Shown: positions 44,007 through 53,726, numbered from the stretch's first letter. The stretch is DNA of 64,000 bases from Palsa-504 sp963819785 (GCA_963819785.1 CAWFXW010000020.1:310001-374000), one strand, 5' to 3'. Notes: generated by a model from the letters alone, not told the origin. Translations and numbers: made by a program.

Positions 44007-45263
44007 ATGCGCCTGGATGCTCCCGCGGCTGAGGTGACGATTACCCCCGAGGAAGCCCGCCGCATGACGCTGCGGGCGCAGGGGTTCCTGGGCGCCATGC
44101 CGTGGCGCGCGACCCGGTCGGGGGTCGCGGCGATGCTCCGCCGGGTCGGCGCGGTGCAGCTGGACACGATCAGCGTGCTGGCCCGCTCGCACGAGCTTGT
44201 CGCCTATGCCCGGCTGGGGCCGGTCACCCGGGAACAGATCGAGCAGGCCTACTGGCATCTGGCCAAACCCGCCGCCTTCGAGTACTGGGCCCACGCGGCG
44301 TGCGTGCTGCCGGTCGAGCAGTGGCCCGCCTTCGCCTTCCGCCGCCGGGCGTTCCGGGCCCGCGGCGTGCGCTGGCACCAGAGTCACCAGGAAACCTGCG
44401 AGAAGGTGCTGGCCCGGCTGCGTGCCGAGGGCCCGCTGACCGCGACCCAGCTGGGCGGGGCCAAGGCCGGCGGGCCGTGGTGGGACTGGTCAGAGGTGAA
44501 GATCGCGGTCGAGTGGCTGCTCGACACCGGCGACGTCATCTGCGTGCGGCGCACCGGGTGGCGCCGGGTCTACGACCTGCCCGAGCGGGTGCTGCCCAGC
44601 GAGATCCTCGGCCTGGAGCTGACCGATCTTGAGTGCGTGGCAGCGCTGGCCGGGGTCGCGGCCCGCGCGCTCGGCGTGGTCACCCACGCGGACCTGGTCG
44701 ACTATCACCGGCTCAACTTCCCCTCCGGCGAGAAGGGTCAGTTCACACGGCTGGTCGCCGACGCCGCGTCCGCCGCGGGACTGGTTCCCGTGGCCATCGC
44801 CGGGGCCACTGGGGCAGCGGCTCCGGCACGGGCTCCGGCGCGGGCTCCGGCGTGGGCTCCGGCGTGGGCCGATCCGGGGGCCCTGGAGCAGGTCGCGGAC
44901 CGCGGGCGGCACCGGGTCACGCTGCTCTCCCCGTTCGACTCGCTGGTGTGGGACCGGAAGCGGACGCTGCGGATGTTCGGCTTCGAGCACAGCCTGGAGG
45001 CCTACGTGCCCAAGCACAAGCGGGTGCACGGCTACTTCACGATGCCGCTGCTGGCGGGCGGGCAGCTGGTCGGCCGGGTGGATCCGGCGCGGGAGGGAAA
45101 GACCCTGGTCGCGCGCAAGGTATCGCTGGAACGCGCTTCGGCGGCCGAGCCGATGGCCCAGGCGCTGCGCGAGGCGGCCGGCTGGGTGGGCTGCGACGAC
45201 GTGCGGGTGGAGCAGATCGAGCCCGCCGAGCACGCCTCGCGCCTGGCCGCCGCGCTGGCCTGA
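44007..45263 (+). CDS. Winged-helix DNA glycosylase, YcaQ/AlkX family
   Basis: 418 residues. The QLDTISVLARSHELV motif carries the Gln-x-Asp pair required by YcaQ-type glycosylases that unhook DNA interstrand crosslinks. It is followed by the winged-helix repeats typical of the HTH_42 family and LLSPFDSLVWDRKRTLRMFG. An alanine/proline-rich repeat (PARAPARAPAWAPAWA) sits near residues 272-288. The exact lesion specificity cannot be read from sequence. It is convergent with the response regulator gene. Confidence 0.85.
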   Translation: MRLDAPAAEVTITPEEARRMTLRAQGFLGAMPWRATRSGVAAMLRRVGAVQLDTISVLARSHELVAYARLGPVTREQIEQAYWHLAKPAAFEYWAHAACVLPVEQWPAFAFRRRAFRARGVRWHQSHQETCEKVLARLRAEGPLTATQLGGAKAGGPWWDWSEVKIAVEWLLDTGDVICVRRTGWRRVYDLPERVLPSEILGLELTDLECVAALAGVAARALGVVTHADLVDYHRLNFPSGEKGQFTRLVADAASAAGLVPVAIAGATGAAAPARAPARAPAWAPAWADPGALEQVADRGRHRVTLLSPFDSLVWDRKRTLRMFGFEHSLEAYVPKHKRVHGYFTMPLLAGGQLVGRVDPAREGKTLVARKVSLERASAAEPMAQALREAAGWVGCDDVRVEQIEPAEHASRLAAALA

Positions 45264-45279
45264 AGGGCGGGCGACTGGA

Positions 45280-46038
45280 TCAGCTGAATTCGATCAGCTT
45301 CTGGCGGACGGCGATCATCACCGCTTCCATCCGGGAGTGGATCTGGAGCTTTTCCAGGATGTTCCGGACGTGGTTCTTCACGGTGTTCTCGGAGATGAAC
45401 AGCTCCTTGGCGATGTCGCGGTTGTTCATGCCACGGGCCACGAGCTTGAGCACCTCCATCTCCCGGTCGGTGAGCTTGGGCGCCGCCACGTGCTGGGTCC
45501 GGTCCTCGCCGGTGTCGCGGTTGGCCAGGGTGGCGAACTCGGTGAGCAGCTTGCCCGCCATCGACGGGTTGATCAGCGACTGGCCGCCGTGCACGGACCG
45601 GACCGCCTCGGCCACCTCGTCCAGCGGGATGTCTTTGAGCAGGTAGCCGCTGGCGCCGGCCCGGATCGCCTCGAACAGGTCCTCTTCCTCGTCGCTGATG
45701 GTCAGCATCACGATCTTCGCGCTGGGCGCGACCTCCTTGGTCGCCCGGCACGCCTCGATCCCGCTGGTCTTGGGCATCCGGATGTCCATGAGCACGACGT
45801 CGGGCAGCGCCTCGCCGGCCACGGCGACCGCTTCGGCACCGTCGCTGGCCTGACCGACCAGGTCGATGTCGTCCTCCTCATCCAGGACCATCTCCAGACC
45901 ACGCCGGAACAGGGCGTGATCGTCGGCGATCAGCACTCGGATCGGCTCGGGACCTCGCCCGGCGTCCGGTCGCTGGGCAGCGGGTACCGCCGCGTCGCCG
46001 TTAGCGCTCAATTCGCTGCCTCCCTGTGGTGCCACCAT
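45280..46038 (-). CDS. NarL/FixJ-type response regulator
   Basis: 252 residues from ATG 46038. The receiver domain (RVLIADDHALFRRGLEMVLD) has its phosphoacceptor aspartate in VVLMDIRMPKTSG and the switch lysine in GYLLKDIPLDE. The C-terminal LuxR helix-turn-helix reads LTDREMEVLKLVARGMNNRD and NTVKNHVRNILEKL. I recognise this conserved regulator from the secA-hpf neighbourhood of actinobacteria. No sensor kinase is adjacent, so its input is unknown. The frame is open upstream to 46200, but that would overlap hpf. Confidence 0.9.
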   Translation of the reverse strand: MVAPQGGSELSANGDAAVPAAQRPDAGRGPEPIRVLIADDHALFRRGLEMVLDEEDDIDLVGQASDGAEAVAVAGEALPDVVLMDIRMPKTSGIEACRATKEVAPSAKIVMLTISDEEEDLFEAIRAGASGYLLKDIPLDEVAEAVRSVHGGQSLINPSMAGKLLTEFATLANRDTGEDRTQHVAAPKLTDREMEVLKLVARGMNNRDIAKELFISENTVKNHVRNILEKLQIHSRMEAVMIAVRQKLIEFS

Positions 46039-46129
46039 CAGACTCTCGCCGACGGACGGCCATGATGCAAGCCGGGCCTTCTCGGAGCTGGCCCGGCTCG
46101 CACCATGCCAACCGCGGTGGACGGCGGAC

Positions 46130-46846
46130 TTACTCCTCGACCAGCCGGATGACCCCGTAGTCGTAGCCACGACGCCGGTAGACCACGCTGAACCGGTCAC
46201 ACTCGCTGTCGTGGAACAAGAAGAAGTCGTGACCCACGAGTTCCATCTCGAGCAAGGCCTGGTCGATCGTCATCGGCCGCGCGGCGTGGACCTTTTCGCG
46301 CAGCACCAGGGGGCCGTCGCCCTCCATCTGGATCGGGACCATCGGGCTGTCCGGTTCGGCCGCGTCGAACGGGTCGTCCCGGTCGTCCAGCTCGCCGGTG
46401 CGCCGCCGGGCCACGCCATTGCCCGGCCGCGCCACGCCATTGCCCGGCCGGGCCCCGCCGTGGCCATTGACCGCGGGCAGCGGAGCCGTGGCGTCCTCCT
46501 CCGCGACCAGGGCGGGCGAGCGCAGCGTCACGTTGTCGTTCTTGTTGATCTTGCGGCGGTCCGAGGCCCGGCGGAGGCGGGATTCTAGTTTGGCGAAGGC
46601 GAGATCCAGCGCCGCGTACCGGTCGTCGGCGGCCGCCTCGGCCCTGATCGCGGGGCCGCGGGACCGGATGGTCAGTTCGACGCGTTCACGCCGGTCAGAT
46701 TGCCTAGGGTTGCGTTCCTTGGAGACCTCCACGTCGATCCGCACCGCCTTCTGGTCAAGCTTCTCGAGCTTGGCGAGCTTGGCGGCGGCGTGCTGACGGA
46801 AACGCGACGGGACGGTTATGTGGCGTCCGTGGACGATGATTTCCAT
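46130..46846 (-). CDS. hpf: Long-form ribosome hibernation promoting factor
   Basis: 238 residues. The N-terminal S30AE/HPF domain (MEIIVHGRHITVPSRFRQHA through AALDLAFAKLESRLRRASDR) binds the 30S decoding region. The C-terminal dimerisation domain (MTIDQALLEMELVGHDFFLF, RRRGYDYGVIRLVEE) makes 100S ribosome dimers. The linker has a NGVARPGNGVARR repeat. GTG 46849 and ATG 46846 are adjacent in-frame starts; ATG 46846 has the better spacing from GGGGG. Confidence 0.95.
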   Translation of the reverse strand: MEIIVHGRHITVPSRFRQHAAAKLAKLEKLDQKAVRIDVEVSKERNPRQSDRRERVELTIRSRGPAIRAEAAADDRYAALDLAFAKLESRLRRASDRRKINKNDNVTLRSPALVAEEDATAPLPAVNGHGGARPGNGVARPGNGVARRRTGELDDRDDPFDAAEPDSPMVPIQMEGDGPLVLREKVHAARPMTIDQALLEMELVGHDFFLFHDSECDRFSVVYRRRGYDYGVIRLVEE

Positions 46847-47466
46847 CACGATCCCCCTTCCAGTCCGATTGCGCCCAATCTGGTCGACCCAGCTGCCCTT
46901 GCGCAGGGTCCGATTGGGCTGTTTTCGATTGAACCGGGTGGCACTCGCCCGGCCAACCTGGTCTTCGACCCCACATTCGCCTGCTGAGGGGGTTGCGGCC
47001 TCCTGGCCACTGGTGCCCTTCTCCCGCCCCGGGAGACTCTGTATCTCCCGGCGGGGCAGGTCTTACTCCTAAGCCGCACCGTGATCGGTCGACGAGAAGT
47101 CGCCTTACGTGGGCCGTTTCGCCTGCGGCTGGCATCGGCTTGCCTGACGTGGCTCCCGCAACGGGAGCCACGCCCGGCGCAACCACGGGCCCGGGCGAGT
47201 GCCATGTCATGAACGCTAGCTCGCCAGAGCGTGAATGTCAGGTGGGACATGTAGGCGATCAATCACAAATAGTCACATAACGGCTGCATAACGTTTAGAT
47301 CGTGGACGCTATGTGCCCTTTTCCTCCCCTATAAGCGAGATGTGAGGTGCGGTCAAGAGGGAAAGCGGAAAGATTGCCCGGCTTTGGGATGCTGGGGCCG
47401 GGGCGGTTGCCGGGAGCGCGGTTGCCGGGAGCGCGGGGGCCGGGGCAGGCGAGGGTGGGAGCGGGG
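46847..47466. other. Gene-free stretch between lpqB and hpf
   Basis: About 620 bases with no supportable gene; comF, often found here in actinobacteria, is absent. Two hairpins are clear. At 47148-47172 a perfect 11-bp stem CGTGGCTCCCG has a 3-base loop, and at 47027-47056 a stem is built on CCGGGAGA/TCTCCCGG. An A+T-rich patch at 47260-47340 with two TCACA direct repeats 11 bases apart could hold the hpf promoter. Confidence 0.5.
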
Positions 47467-49449
47467 TTAGCCCGGGTAGGCGGGGGACCGGCCTTGCTGG
47501 CCGAGCGGGAACCAGGGGCCTTCCAGGCCGGTCGAGACGGCCAGGTCGTTGCCGGACAGGCCGGCCACCAAGACGTTCGCGTGGCCGTCGGCGGTAATCG
47601 AGGTCAGGCCGGACGGGGTGAACTCCGGCACCGGCTGCTGGCCGTCGACGGGCACCTCCATCAGCGCGGTCCCGGTCGGCGCGTTGTTGACGACGAGCAG
47701 GTCATCGGCGTCGTACCAGGCGACCGAGGTGGGATTGGCCAGGCCCGGGCCGATGGCGGTGGCGGGCCTGATCTGCGGGTGCTCGGGCGAGCCGGGCTCG
47801 ACGCTGGAGGGCGCTGCAGCGCCGTTGGCCGCCAGTTCGAGCGTGGACGTGTTGTGCCCGGTCGTGTCGCGCCCGGTCTGGACGATGAAGGCGAGCCGGA
47901 CGCCGTCCGGGGCGACGGCCAGGTCGGTGACGGTCCCGTTGTACTGGACCTGCACCGGCTTGCCGCCCGAGACCAACTCGTAGATAAGGCCGTTCTGGGT
48001 CACCCACAGGTCGTCGTTGCGATCCCAGCTGAGCGAGGTGATGCCGCCGCCGGTCAGCCGGGGTCGCGCGCTGGCGAACGGCGCGGCCAGGCCCGACATC
48101 TTCCCGACGTAGAGGTCACCCTTGCCTGCCGTGACAATGGCCAGGTCGCTCCCGTCCGGCGAGACCGCTGCCATGGTGACGGCCGGCAGCGACGCGGGCT
48201 GGGCGGCCGGCAAGGCGGTCGACGTCTCGCGCACGGCCTCGCGCGGAGCACAGCTCGGGCTACTGAACGCGCCGGTGTGCCCGACGAGCGGCAGGATCAT
48301 GCCGATGGACCCGCTCAGACCCATGGACTCGGCGCCACACCGCGTCCAGGATTGCCCGCGGTCGACGTAGTAGAAGCTGGCCGGCGACGACGGGTACGGG
48401 TCGAAACACGAGTAGGGGGCGAGCGTCTGCGCCTGGCCCGGAACCCGGCCGCCCGGACAGGGCGCGGAGGGCGGGGTCCACGGCTCGCCGTTGAGCTCGA
48501 GCACCACCGACGAGATCGCCGGCGGGCTGCTGCTGGCCGCCGGGCCGATCAGGGTCCAGACCAGCTGCGCGGAGAAGAATTCGAGCTGCTTGGCGCTGGG
48601 TTTGGCCGTCTTGGGGACCTTGAGGTTCACCATGACGGTCGAACCGTCGTTGAGCACCTGCTGCACGCTGGCGTGGGGCGGCAGTTCGGTATCGACCGCG
48701 TTGATCAGCCACGGCGTCTTGGGGCCCACCGTGAGCGAGTCCACCAGCTGGGTAAGCGACTGCGAGACCGTAAGGCCCATCGGCTCGAAGACCGAGTCCG
48801 GGACGAGCACCTGGTTCTGCAGGTCCATGAAGTACAGGTCCTGCGCCTTGTAGAAGTACGGGAAGTCCGTGACCGAGAGCATCCGGAAGTTGGGCGGGTT
48901 GCTGATGCGCCACTGGCCGCCGACCTTGACCAGGTCGAATTTCCAGTCGTAGGACGACGCTGGCTCCGGGTTCAGCGCCGAGACGTACTGGCCTTCGCCA
49001 TTGAACGTGGCCTGTACCGTGCCGCTGACCTCCACCATGGCCCGCGGGCTGCGGGTCGGACTGGCCTTGGGGGTCGGAGCCGGGGTCGGGACCGGGATCT
49101 GGTTAGGGCCGTTCAGCTTGCTGAACACTTTGACCGCGTCGCCGGGCTGCCACGAGCTGACCGCCGAGCTGGTCAGGTACTGCCTGGCCACGCCGTAGAG
49201 CGGATAGCTGTCCGCCGCGGTCAGGAAGCCCTGGACGACGGCCACCGGACCCTGTCCGGCCTGCGGCGGCAGCGGCACCGACCCGACCAGGTTCCCGTCC
49301 TGGCCGCTGCTCTGCGGGCTGGCGCTGAACTGCACGGCCGCGCCGTTGGACGGCATTCCCACGCAGCCCGCCACCGAGGCCGTCAGGACGGTGAGCACGC
49401 ACATCTGCCGGACCGTGCCCAGCCGCCGCCGGCCGCGGAGGTTAGCCAT
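47467..49449 (-). CDS. lpqB: MtrAB-associated lipoprotein LpqB
   Basis: 660 residues. Lipoprotein signal with lipobox SVAGC (C29). A GerMN domain lies in the middle (VDSLTVGPKTPWLINAVDTE), and a beta-propeller-like region follows (GGGITSLSWDRNDDLWVTQN, VAPDGVRLAFIVQ). LpqB modulates the MtrB sensor kinase. Its start overlaps the mtrB stop by eight bases, so the two are translationally coupled. Confidence 0.95.
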   Translation of the reverse strand: MANLRGRRRLGTVRQMCVLTVLTASVAGCVGMPSNGAAVQFSASPQSSGQDGNLVGSVPLPPQAGQGPVAVVQGFLTAADSYPLYGVARQYLTSSAVSSWQPGDAVKVFSKLNGPNQIPVPTPAPTPKASPTRSPRAMVEVSGTVQATFNGEGQYVSALNPEPASSYDWKFDLVKVGGQWRISNPPNFRMLSVTDFPYFYKAQDLYFMDLQNQVLVPDSVFEPMGLTVSQSLTQLVDSLTVGPKTPWLINAVDTELPPHASVQQVLNDGSTVMVNLKVPKTAKPSAKQLEFFSAQLVWTLIGPAASSSPPAISSVVLELNGEPWTPPSAPCPGGRVPGQAQTLAPYSCFDPYPSSPASFYYVDRGQSWTRCGAESMGLSGSIGMILPLVGHTGAFSSPSCAPREAVRETSTALPAAQPASLPAVTMAAVSPDGSDLAIVTAGKGDLYVGKMSGLAAPFASARPRLTGGGITSLSWDRNDDLWVTQNGLIYELVSGGKPVQVQYNGTVTDLAVAPDGVRLAFIVQTGRDTTGHNTSTLELAANGAAAPSSVEPGSPEHPQIRPATAIGPGLANPTSVAWYDADDLLVVNNAPTGTALMEVPVDGQQPVPEFTPSGLTSITADGHANVLVAGLSGNDLAVSTGLEGPWFPLGQQGRSPAYPG

Positions 49450-51196
49450 GGGACGCCACCTCGTCGGGCGGGCCGAGGCCGACGGCGAGCTCGGCCTCGT
49501 CCGGGCCGAGCGGCAGCGGCGAGCCCGCCAGCTCCTGACCGGTGACCCGGGGCAGGGTCAGCCGGAACACCGAGCCCCGGCCCCGCTCGCCCCAGGCCTG
49601 CAGCCAGCCGCCGTGCAGCCGCGCGTCCTCCAGCGAGATGGCCAGGCCCAGGCCGGTGCCGCCGGAGGTGCGAGCCCGGGCCGGGTCGGCCCGCCAGAAC
49701 CGCTCGAAGACCCGCTGCTGCTCGCCCGGGCGCAGGCCCACACCGTAGTCCCGGACCGAGACGGCGACCGCGGCGCTGTCCATCGCGGCGGTGACCACCA
49801 CGTCCTTGCCCTCGCCGTGCTCGACCGCGTTGACCAGGATGTTGCGCAGGATGCGCTCCACCCGGCGCCGGTCCGCCTCGGCGAAGCACCCGGTCGCGGG
49901 CAGCCGGAACTCGATCCGGCTGCCCTTGCGCTCGGCCAGCTGCTGGGCGTCGTCGGCCGAACGGCGGACCAGATCGCACACGTCGACCAGATCGGCCTCC
50001 AGGGTGGCCGCCCCGGCGTCGTACCTGCTGATCTCGAGCAGGTCGACCAGGAGCTCCTCGAACCGCTCCAGCTGGCTCTGCAGCAGCTCGACGGACCGGC
50101 CGCCGGCCGCGTCGAGCTCCTGGCGGGACTCGAAAAGCAGGTCGGCCGCCATCTTGATGGTCGACAGCGGGGTGCGGAGCTCATGGCTGACGTCCGAGAC
50201 GAACTGCCGCTGCACGCTGGACAGGTCCTCGAGCTCGCGGAGCTTGGCCTGCAGGCTGGCCGCCATGTCGTTGAACGACGTGGCCAGCGCGGCCAGGTCA
50301 TCGACGCCGAGGACCTGCATGCGCTCCTCGAGGTGACCGGCCGACACCCGCTGCGCGGCCTGGGCCGCGTGCCGGACGGGCAGCACCACCCACCGGGTCA
50401 CCAACGAGGCGATCGCGGCCAGCAGCACGACCAGGGCCAGTCCCACGCCGATCAGGACCCGCTGGATCAGCAGCAGGAACGACTGCTGCTGGGTGAACGG
50501 GAAGACGTAGTAGAGCTGGTAGTACTGGCTGAGCGGCACCCCGACGGCCAGCGCCGGCGTAGCGGCCCCGTAGCCGGGGAGATAGGTCAGCACGGTCGGC
50601 TCGGACCACGGCGTGGCAGGCTTGTCGTTGTCGTAGATGGGCCTGGCCTGCTCGTGGTTGACCGCGGCGATCAGGGCCGGCGGGATCGTGGCGGTGATGT
50701 TCACCGTGCGCTGACCCGCCCATTGCGCGCCGACCGGCCCGCCCGTCACCTGGACGAACACCAGGTAGTTGCCGGTGACGCCGCTGGTCCGCTGCAGCGC
50801 GGAGGCGATGATCAGCGCGGAAGCCTGGCCGTTCGGCGGGTACTGGACGCGCAGGGTGGTCTGGTTCAGCACCTGGGTGGCGCCGTTCTGCACCTGGACG
50901 CGGTCGGCGCTCTCCGCGCTGCTGAGCAGGCCCGCGGAGATCGACTGGACCAGGAAGAAGCCGAGTACGGCGATGACCAGGGCGGACAGCACCAGCGTGG
51001 TCGAAACCACGCGCAGTTGCAGCGAGCGATGCCAGCGGCTGCGCAGTTGCGCGACGATCTGCCGCTGCCAGCGGCGCATGACGAACAGCCCGCGCCGCGC
51101 ACGGTCCGGCAGCCGGCGCATGACCGCCTTGCCGAACGGCGACCGGACGAAAACGGTAATCCAGTCCTGCCGCCGACCCGTGCCCGCCGCTGCCAC
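49442..51196 (-). CDS. mtrB: Sensor histidine kinase MtrB
   Basis: 584 residues. There are two membrane helices (about 58-80 and 230-252) around an extracellular sensor domain, then HAMP, then HisKA with the phosphorylated histidine in FVSDVSHELRTPLSTIKMAA. The HATPase domain has the N-box (LRNILVNAVEHGEG) and G-boxes (VRDYGVGLRPGEQQRVFERF, GTGLGLAI). With MtrA it controls cell-wall and division genes in actinobacteria. It starts 15 bases after the mtrA stop. Confidence 0.96.
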   Translation of the reverse strand: MAAAGTGRRQDWITVFVRSPFGKAVMRRLPDRARRGLFVMRRWQRQIVAQLRSRWHRSLQLRVVSTTLVLSALVIAVLGFFLVQSISAGLLSSAESADRVQVQNGATQVLNQTTLRVQYPPNGQASALIIASALQRTSGVTGNYLVFVQVTGGPVGAQWAGQRTVNITATIPPALIAAVNHEQARPIYDNDKPATPWSEPTVLTYLPGYGAATPALAVGVPLSQYYQLYYVFPFTQQQSFLLLIQRVLIGVGLALVVLLAAIASLVTRWVVLPVRHAAQAAQRVSAGHLEERMQVLGVDDLAALATSFNDMAASLQAKLRELEDLSSVQRQFVSDVSHELRTPLSTIKMAADLLFESRQELDAAGGRSVELLQSQLERFEELLVDLLEISRYDAGAATLEADLVDVCDLVRRSADDAQQLAERKGSRIEFRLPATGCFAEADRRRVERILRNILVNAVEHGEGKDVVVTAAMDSAAVAVSVRDYGVGLRPGEQQRVFERFWRADPARARTSGGTGLGLAISLEDARLHGGWLQAWGERGRGSVFRLTLPRVTGQELAGSPLPLGPDEAELAVGLGPPDEVASHG

Positions 51197-51211
51197 CGTG
51201 ACGACCCCGAC

Positions 51212-51889
51212 TTAGCCAGGACCCGCCTTGTAACCGACACCGCGCACGGTCACGACGATCTCGGGATGCTCGGGGTCCTTCTCGATCTTGGCGCGCAGCC
51301 GCTGCACGTGCACGTTGACCAGGCGGGTGTCGGCCGCGTGCCGGTAGCCCCAGACCTGCTCGAGCAGCACCTCGCGGGTGAAAACCTGCCGGGGCTTGCG
51401 CGCCAGCGCCACGAGCAGGTCGAACTCCAGCGGGGTCAGGTTGAGGGTCTCCCCCTCGCGCTTGACCGAGTGGCCGGCCACGTCGATGACGATGTCGCCG
51501 ATCTGGAGCATCTCGGGGGCGGGCTCGTCGGTCCGGCGGAGCCGGGCCCGGACCCGGGCCACGAGTTCCTTGGACTTGAACGGCTTGACGATGTAGTCGT
51601 CGGCGCCGGACTCCAGGCCGAGGACCACGTCGACGGTGTCGGTCTTGGCCGTCAGCATGACGATCGGAACTCCGGATTCGGCGCGGATCTGACGGCACAC
51701 GTCGATTCCGTCGGAGCCCGGGAGCATCAGGTCAAGCAGCACCAGATCGGGCCGGGAATCCCTGAATGCCTCGACTGCCTTATCGCCGTCGGCAACGAAC
51801 GTCGGCTCGAATCCCTCACCGCGAAGCACGATACCGAGCATCTCGGCGAGGGCGGCGTCGTCGTCGACGACCAGCACACGTCCTTTCAT
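51212..51889 (-). CDS. mtrA: Response regulator MtrA
   Basis: 225 residues from ATG 51889, the usual MtrA start (MKGRVLVVDDDAALAEMLGI). The receiver aspartate is in LVLLDLMLPGSDGIDVC. The OmpR-type winged helix includes LTPLEFDLLVALARKPRQVF and ADTRLVNVHVQRLRAKIEKD. It is an essential regulator of envelope homeostasis in mycobacteria. ATG 51901 is an in-frame alternative. It is first in the mtrA-mtrB-lpqB operon. Confidence 0.97.
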   Translation of the reverse strand: MKGRVLVVDDDAALAEMLGIVLRGEGFEPTFVADGDKAVEAFRDSRPDLVLLDLMLPGSDGIDVCRQIRAESGVPIVMLTAKTDTVDVVLGLESGADDYIVKPFKSKELVARVRARLRRTDEPAPEMLQIGDIVIDVAGHSVKREGETLNLTPLEFDLLVALARKPRQVFTREVLLEQVWGYRHAADTRLVNVHVQRLRAKIEKDPEHPEIVVTVRGVGYKAGPG

Positions 51890-51910
51890 GGGCCCCAGCA
51901 TTCCATGTGA

Positions 51911-51938
51911 TTGACTCTGCGCCTTGGTTGACTCTGCG
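51911..51938. promoter_or_regulatory. Direct repeat in the mtrA/DUF72 intergenic region
   Basis: TTGACTCTGCG occurs at 51911-51921 and again at 51928-51938, a 17-bp period, between the divergent mtrA and DUF72 starts. It could be a regulator binding site, possibly for autoregulation. It does not match an MtrA box I can state with confidence. Confidence 0.35.
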
Positions 51939-52035
51939 TGGACGCAGGTTACCCTCATTTTCCTGCTACGCGACACCCGTTCGGCGTTAGCTTTTCCGAT
52001 TTACCGGCAGTCGAAACGGTTTGGGGGGAGTCACC

Positions 52036-52782
52036 GTGCCCGTAATGGCCGGCACCTCGGGCTGGCAATACCGGGATTGGCGCGGCACCTTCTATCCGCC
52101 CGGCGTGCCGCAGCGGCGCTGGCTCGAACACTACGCGGAGCAGTTCGCCACCGTGGAGAACAACGGGACCTTCTACCGGCTGCCGGCCCAGGACACGTTC
52201 GCGAGCTGGCGGGACCGGGTTCCCGGCGACTTCGTGATGACCGTGAAGGCCAGCCGTTACCTGACCCACGTGCGGCGGCTGCGCGACCCGGCCGAGCCGG
52301 TCAGGCGGCTGCTGGCGGCGGCGGCCGGGCTGGGCGGCCGGCTCGGGCCGGTGCTGCTCCAGCTCCCGCCGGACCTGCGGGCCGATCCGGACCTGCTGCG
52401 CGACTGCCTGCGGCAGTTCCCGGCGCGGCTGCGGGTCGCGGTTGAGCCACGGCACGAATCGTGGTGGACCGACGAGGTGCGCGGGGTGCTCGCGGCGGCC
52501 AACGCCGCGTTGTGCTGGGCGGACCGCGGCGGTTCGGCTCTGGGTCCGCTGTGGCGGACCGCGGACTGGGGGTACCTGCGGTTCCACGAGGGCGACGGCG
52601 ACCCGTGGCCGGGCTACACCGACGGCACGCTCGGCCGGTGGGCGGAGCGGATCACCGGGGACGACGACGTGTACGCCTACTTCAACAACGACCAGCGGGG
52701 CGCCGCGCCCCGCGACGCGGCCCGGCTGGCCGCGGCGGTGGCGGCGCGCGGCGGGCAGGTCACCAGGGCCTGGACCCCATGA
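52036..52782 (+). CDS. DUF72 family protein
   Basis: 248 residues from GTG 52036, preceded by GGGGGGAG. The TIM-barrel DUF72/YecE family is recognisable from AGTSGWQYRDWRGTFYPPGV, ATVENNGTFYRLPAQDTFAS, LLQLPPDLRADPD, VEPRHESWW and DDVYAYFNNDQRGAA. Biochemical function is not established. It is divergent from mtrA. Confidence 0.9.
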   Translation: MPVMAGTSGWQYRDWRGTFYPPGVPQRRWLEHYAEQFATVENNGTFYRLPAQDTFASWRDRVPGDFVMTVKASRYLTHVRRLRDPAEPVRRLLAAAAGLGGRLGPVLLQLPPDLRADPDLLRDCLRQFPARLRVAVEPRHESWWTDEVRGVLAAANAALCWADRGGSALGPLWRTADWGYLRFHEGDGDPWPGYTDGTLGRWAERITGDDDVYAYFNNDQRGAAPRDAARLAAAVAARGGQVTRAWTP

Positions 52783-52855
52783 ACCGGGGTGGGACGCGGG
52801 AGGGTGAACGGGTGAGAGATACCACGGCCCGTTCGGTATAAAGATGTTTTGTCTT

Positions 52856-52883
52856 TTGGCGAAGATGCAGGCCAGGCTAGAGT
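52856..52883 (+). promoter_or_regulatory. Probable ung promoter
   Basis: TTGGCG (52856-52861) and TAGAGT (52878-52883) are 16 bases apart. Transcription would start within a few bases of the ung ATG at 52892, giving a nearly leaderless message. Confidence 0.45.
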
Positions 52884-52891
52884 AGCTGCCC

Positions 52892-53585
52892 ATGGCGGAG
52901 CCGTTGCGCAGCATCGTCGATCCGGGCTGGGCCGACGCGCTGGAGCCTGTCGCGGGCCGGATCGCCGCGATGGGGGATTTCCTGCGCGCGGAGGTGGCCG
53001 CCGGGCGCCGGTACCTGCCCGCGGGCGAGAACGTGCTGCGCGCGTTCAAGCAGCCGTTCGCCGACGTGCGGGTGCTGATCGTCGGCCAGGACCCGTACCC
53101 CACCCCGGGGCACGCGGTGGGGCTCAGCTTCTCGGTGGCGCCGGAGGTCCGGCGGCTGCCGGGCAGCCTGGTCAACATCTTCCGGGAGTACTCCGAGGAC
53201 CTCGGTTTCCCCGCGCCGACCACCGGCGACCTGACACCATGGGCCGAACGCGGCGTCCTGCTGCTCAACCGGGTTCTCACCGTTCAGCCAGGTAAGCCGG
53301 GGTCGCATCGCGGCAAGGGGTGGGAGGAGGTGACCGAGCAGGCCATCCGGGCGCTGGCCGAGAAAAAGTGCCGGGCGGGTGGGTGGCGAGCCGCTGGTGG
53401 CGATCTTGTGGGGACGGGACGCGCGGACGCTCGTCCCGCTGCTGCAGGGCATTCCCGCCGTCGAATCGGCGCATCCGAGTCCGTATTCGGCAGCAAGCGG
53501 CTTTTTTGGCTCACGCCCGTTCAGCCGAGCTAATCATCTCCTTGAACAGGAGGGTGCCCAGCCGGTCGACTGGAAGCTGCCCTGA
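52892..53585 (+). CDS. ung: Family 1 uracil-DNA glycosylase, frameshifted
   Basis: About 230 residues after correction. The water-activating motif VGQDPYPTPGHAVGLSFSV and the LLLNRVLTV motif are in the first frame. The DNA-intercalation motif HPSPYSAASGFFGSRPFSRA and the C-terminus LLEQEGAQPVDWKLP are in the +1-shifted frame, ending at 53585. The shift lies at a run of five A (GAGAAAAAGTG, about 53362-53366). Removing one A rejoins the frames as EKSAG. A homopolymer error is the simplest explanation. Ung removes uracil from DNA to start base-excision repair. Confidence 0.9.
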
Positions 53586-53726
53586 CCCATCGATCCCCGA
53601 AACTCGCGTAGTAACGCCTGGTGGTAGGCTTAATTACCTGTTTCGGGGGCAGTTTTACCGTTTCTGCAATGGCGACAGCTGAATAGACAGCAGGGGAAAT
53701 CACGTGGACGGGCGGGTACCGGACCA

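Noticed and set aside
46846..47262. Possible small gene between lpqB and hpf
   Set aside because: Its composition is Arg/Gly/Pro-rich with no conserved segment, and it crosses two strong hairpins.
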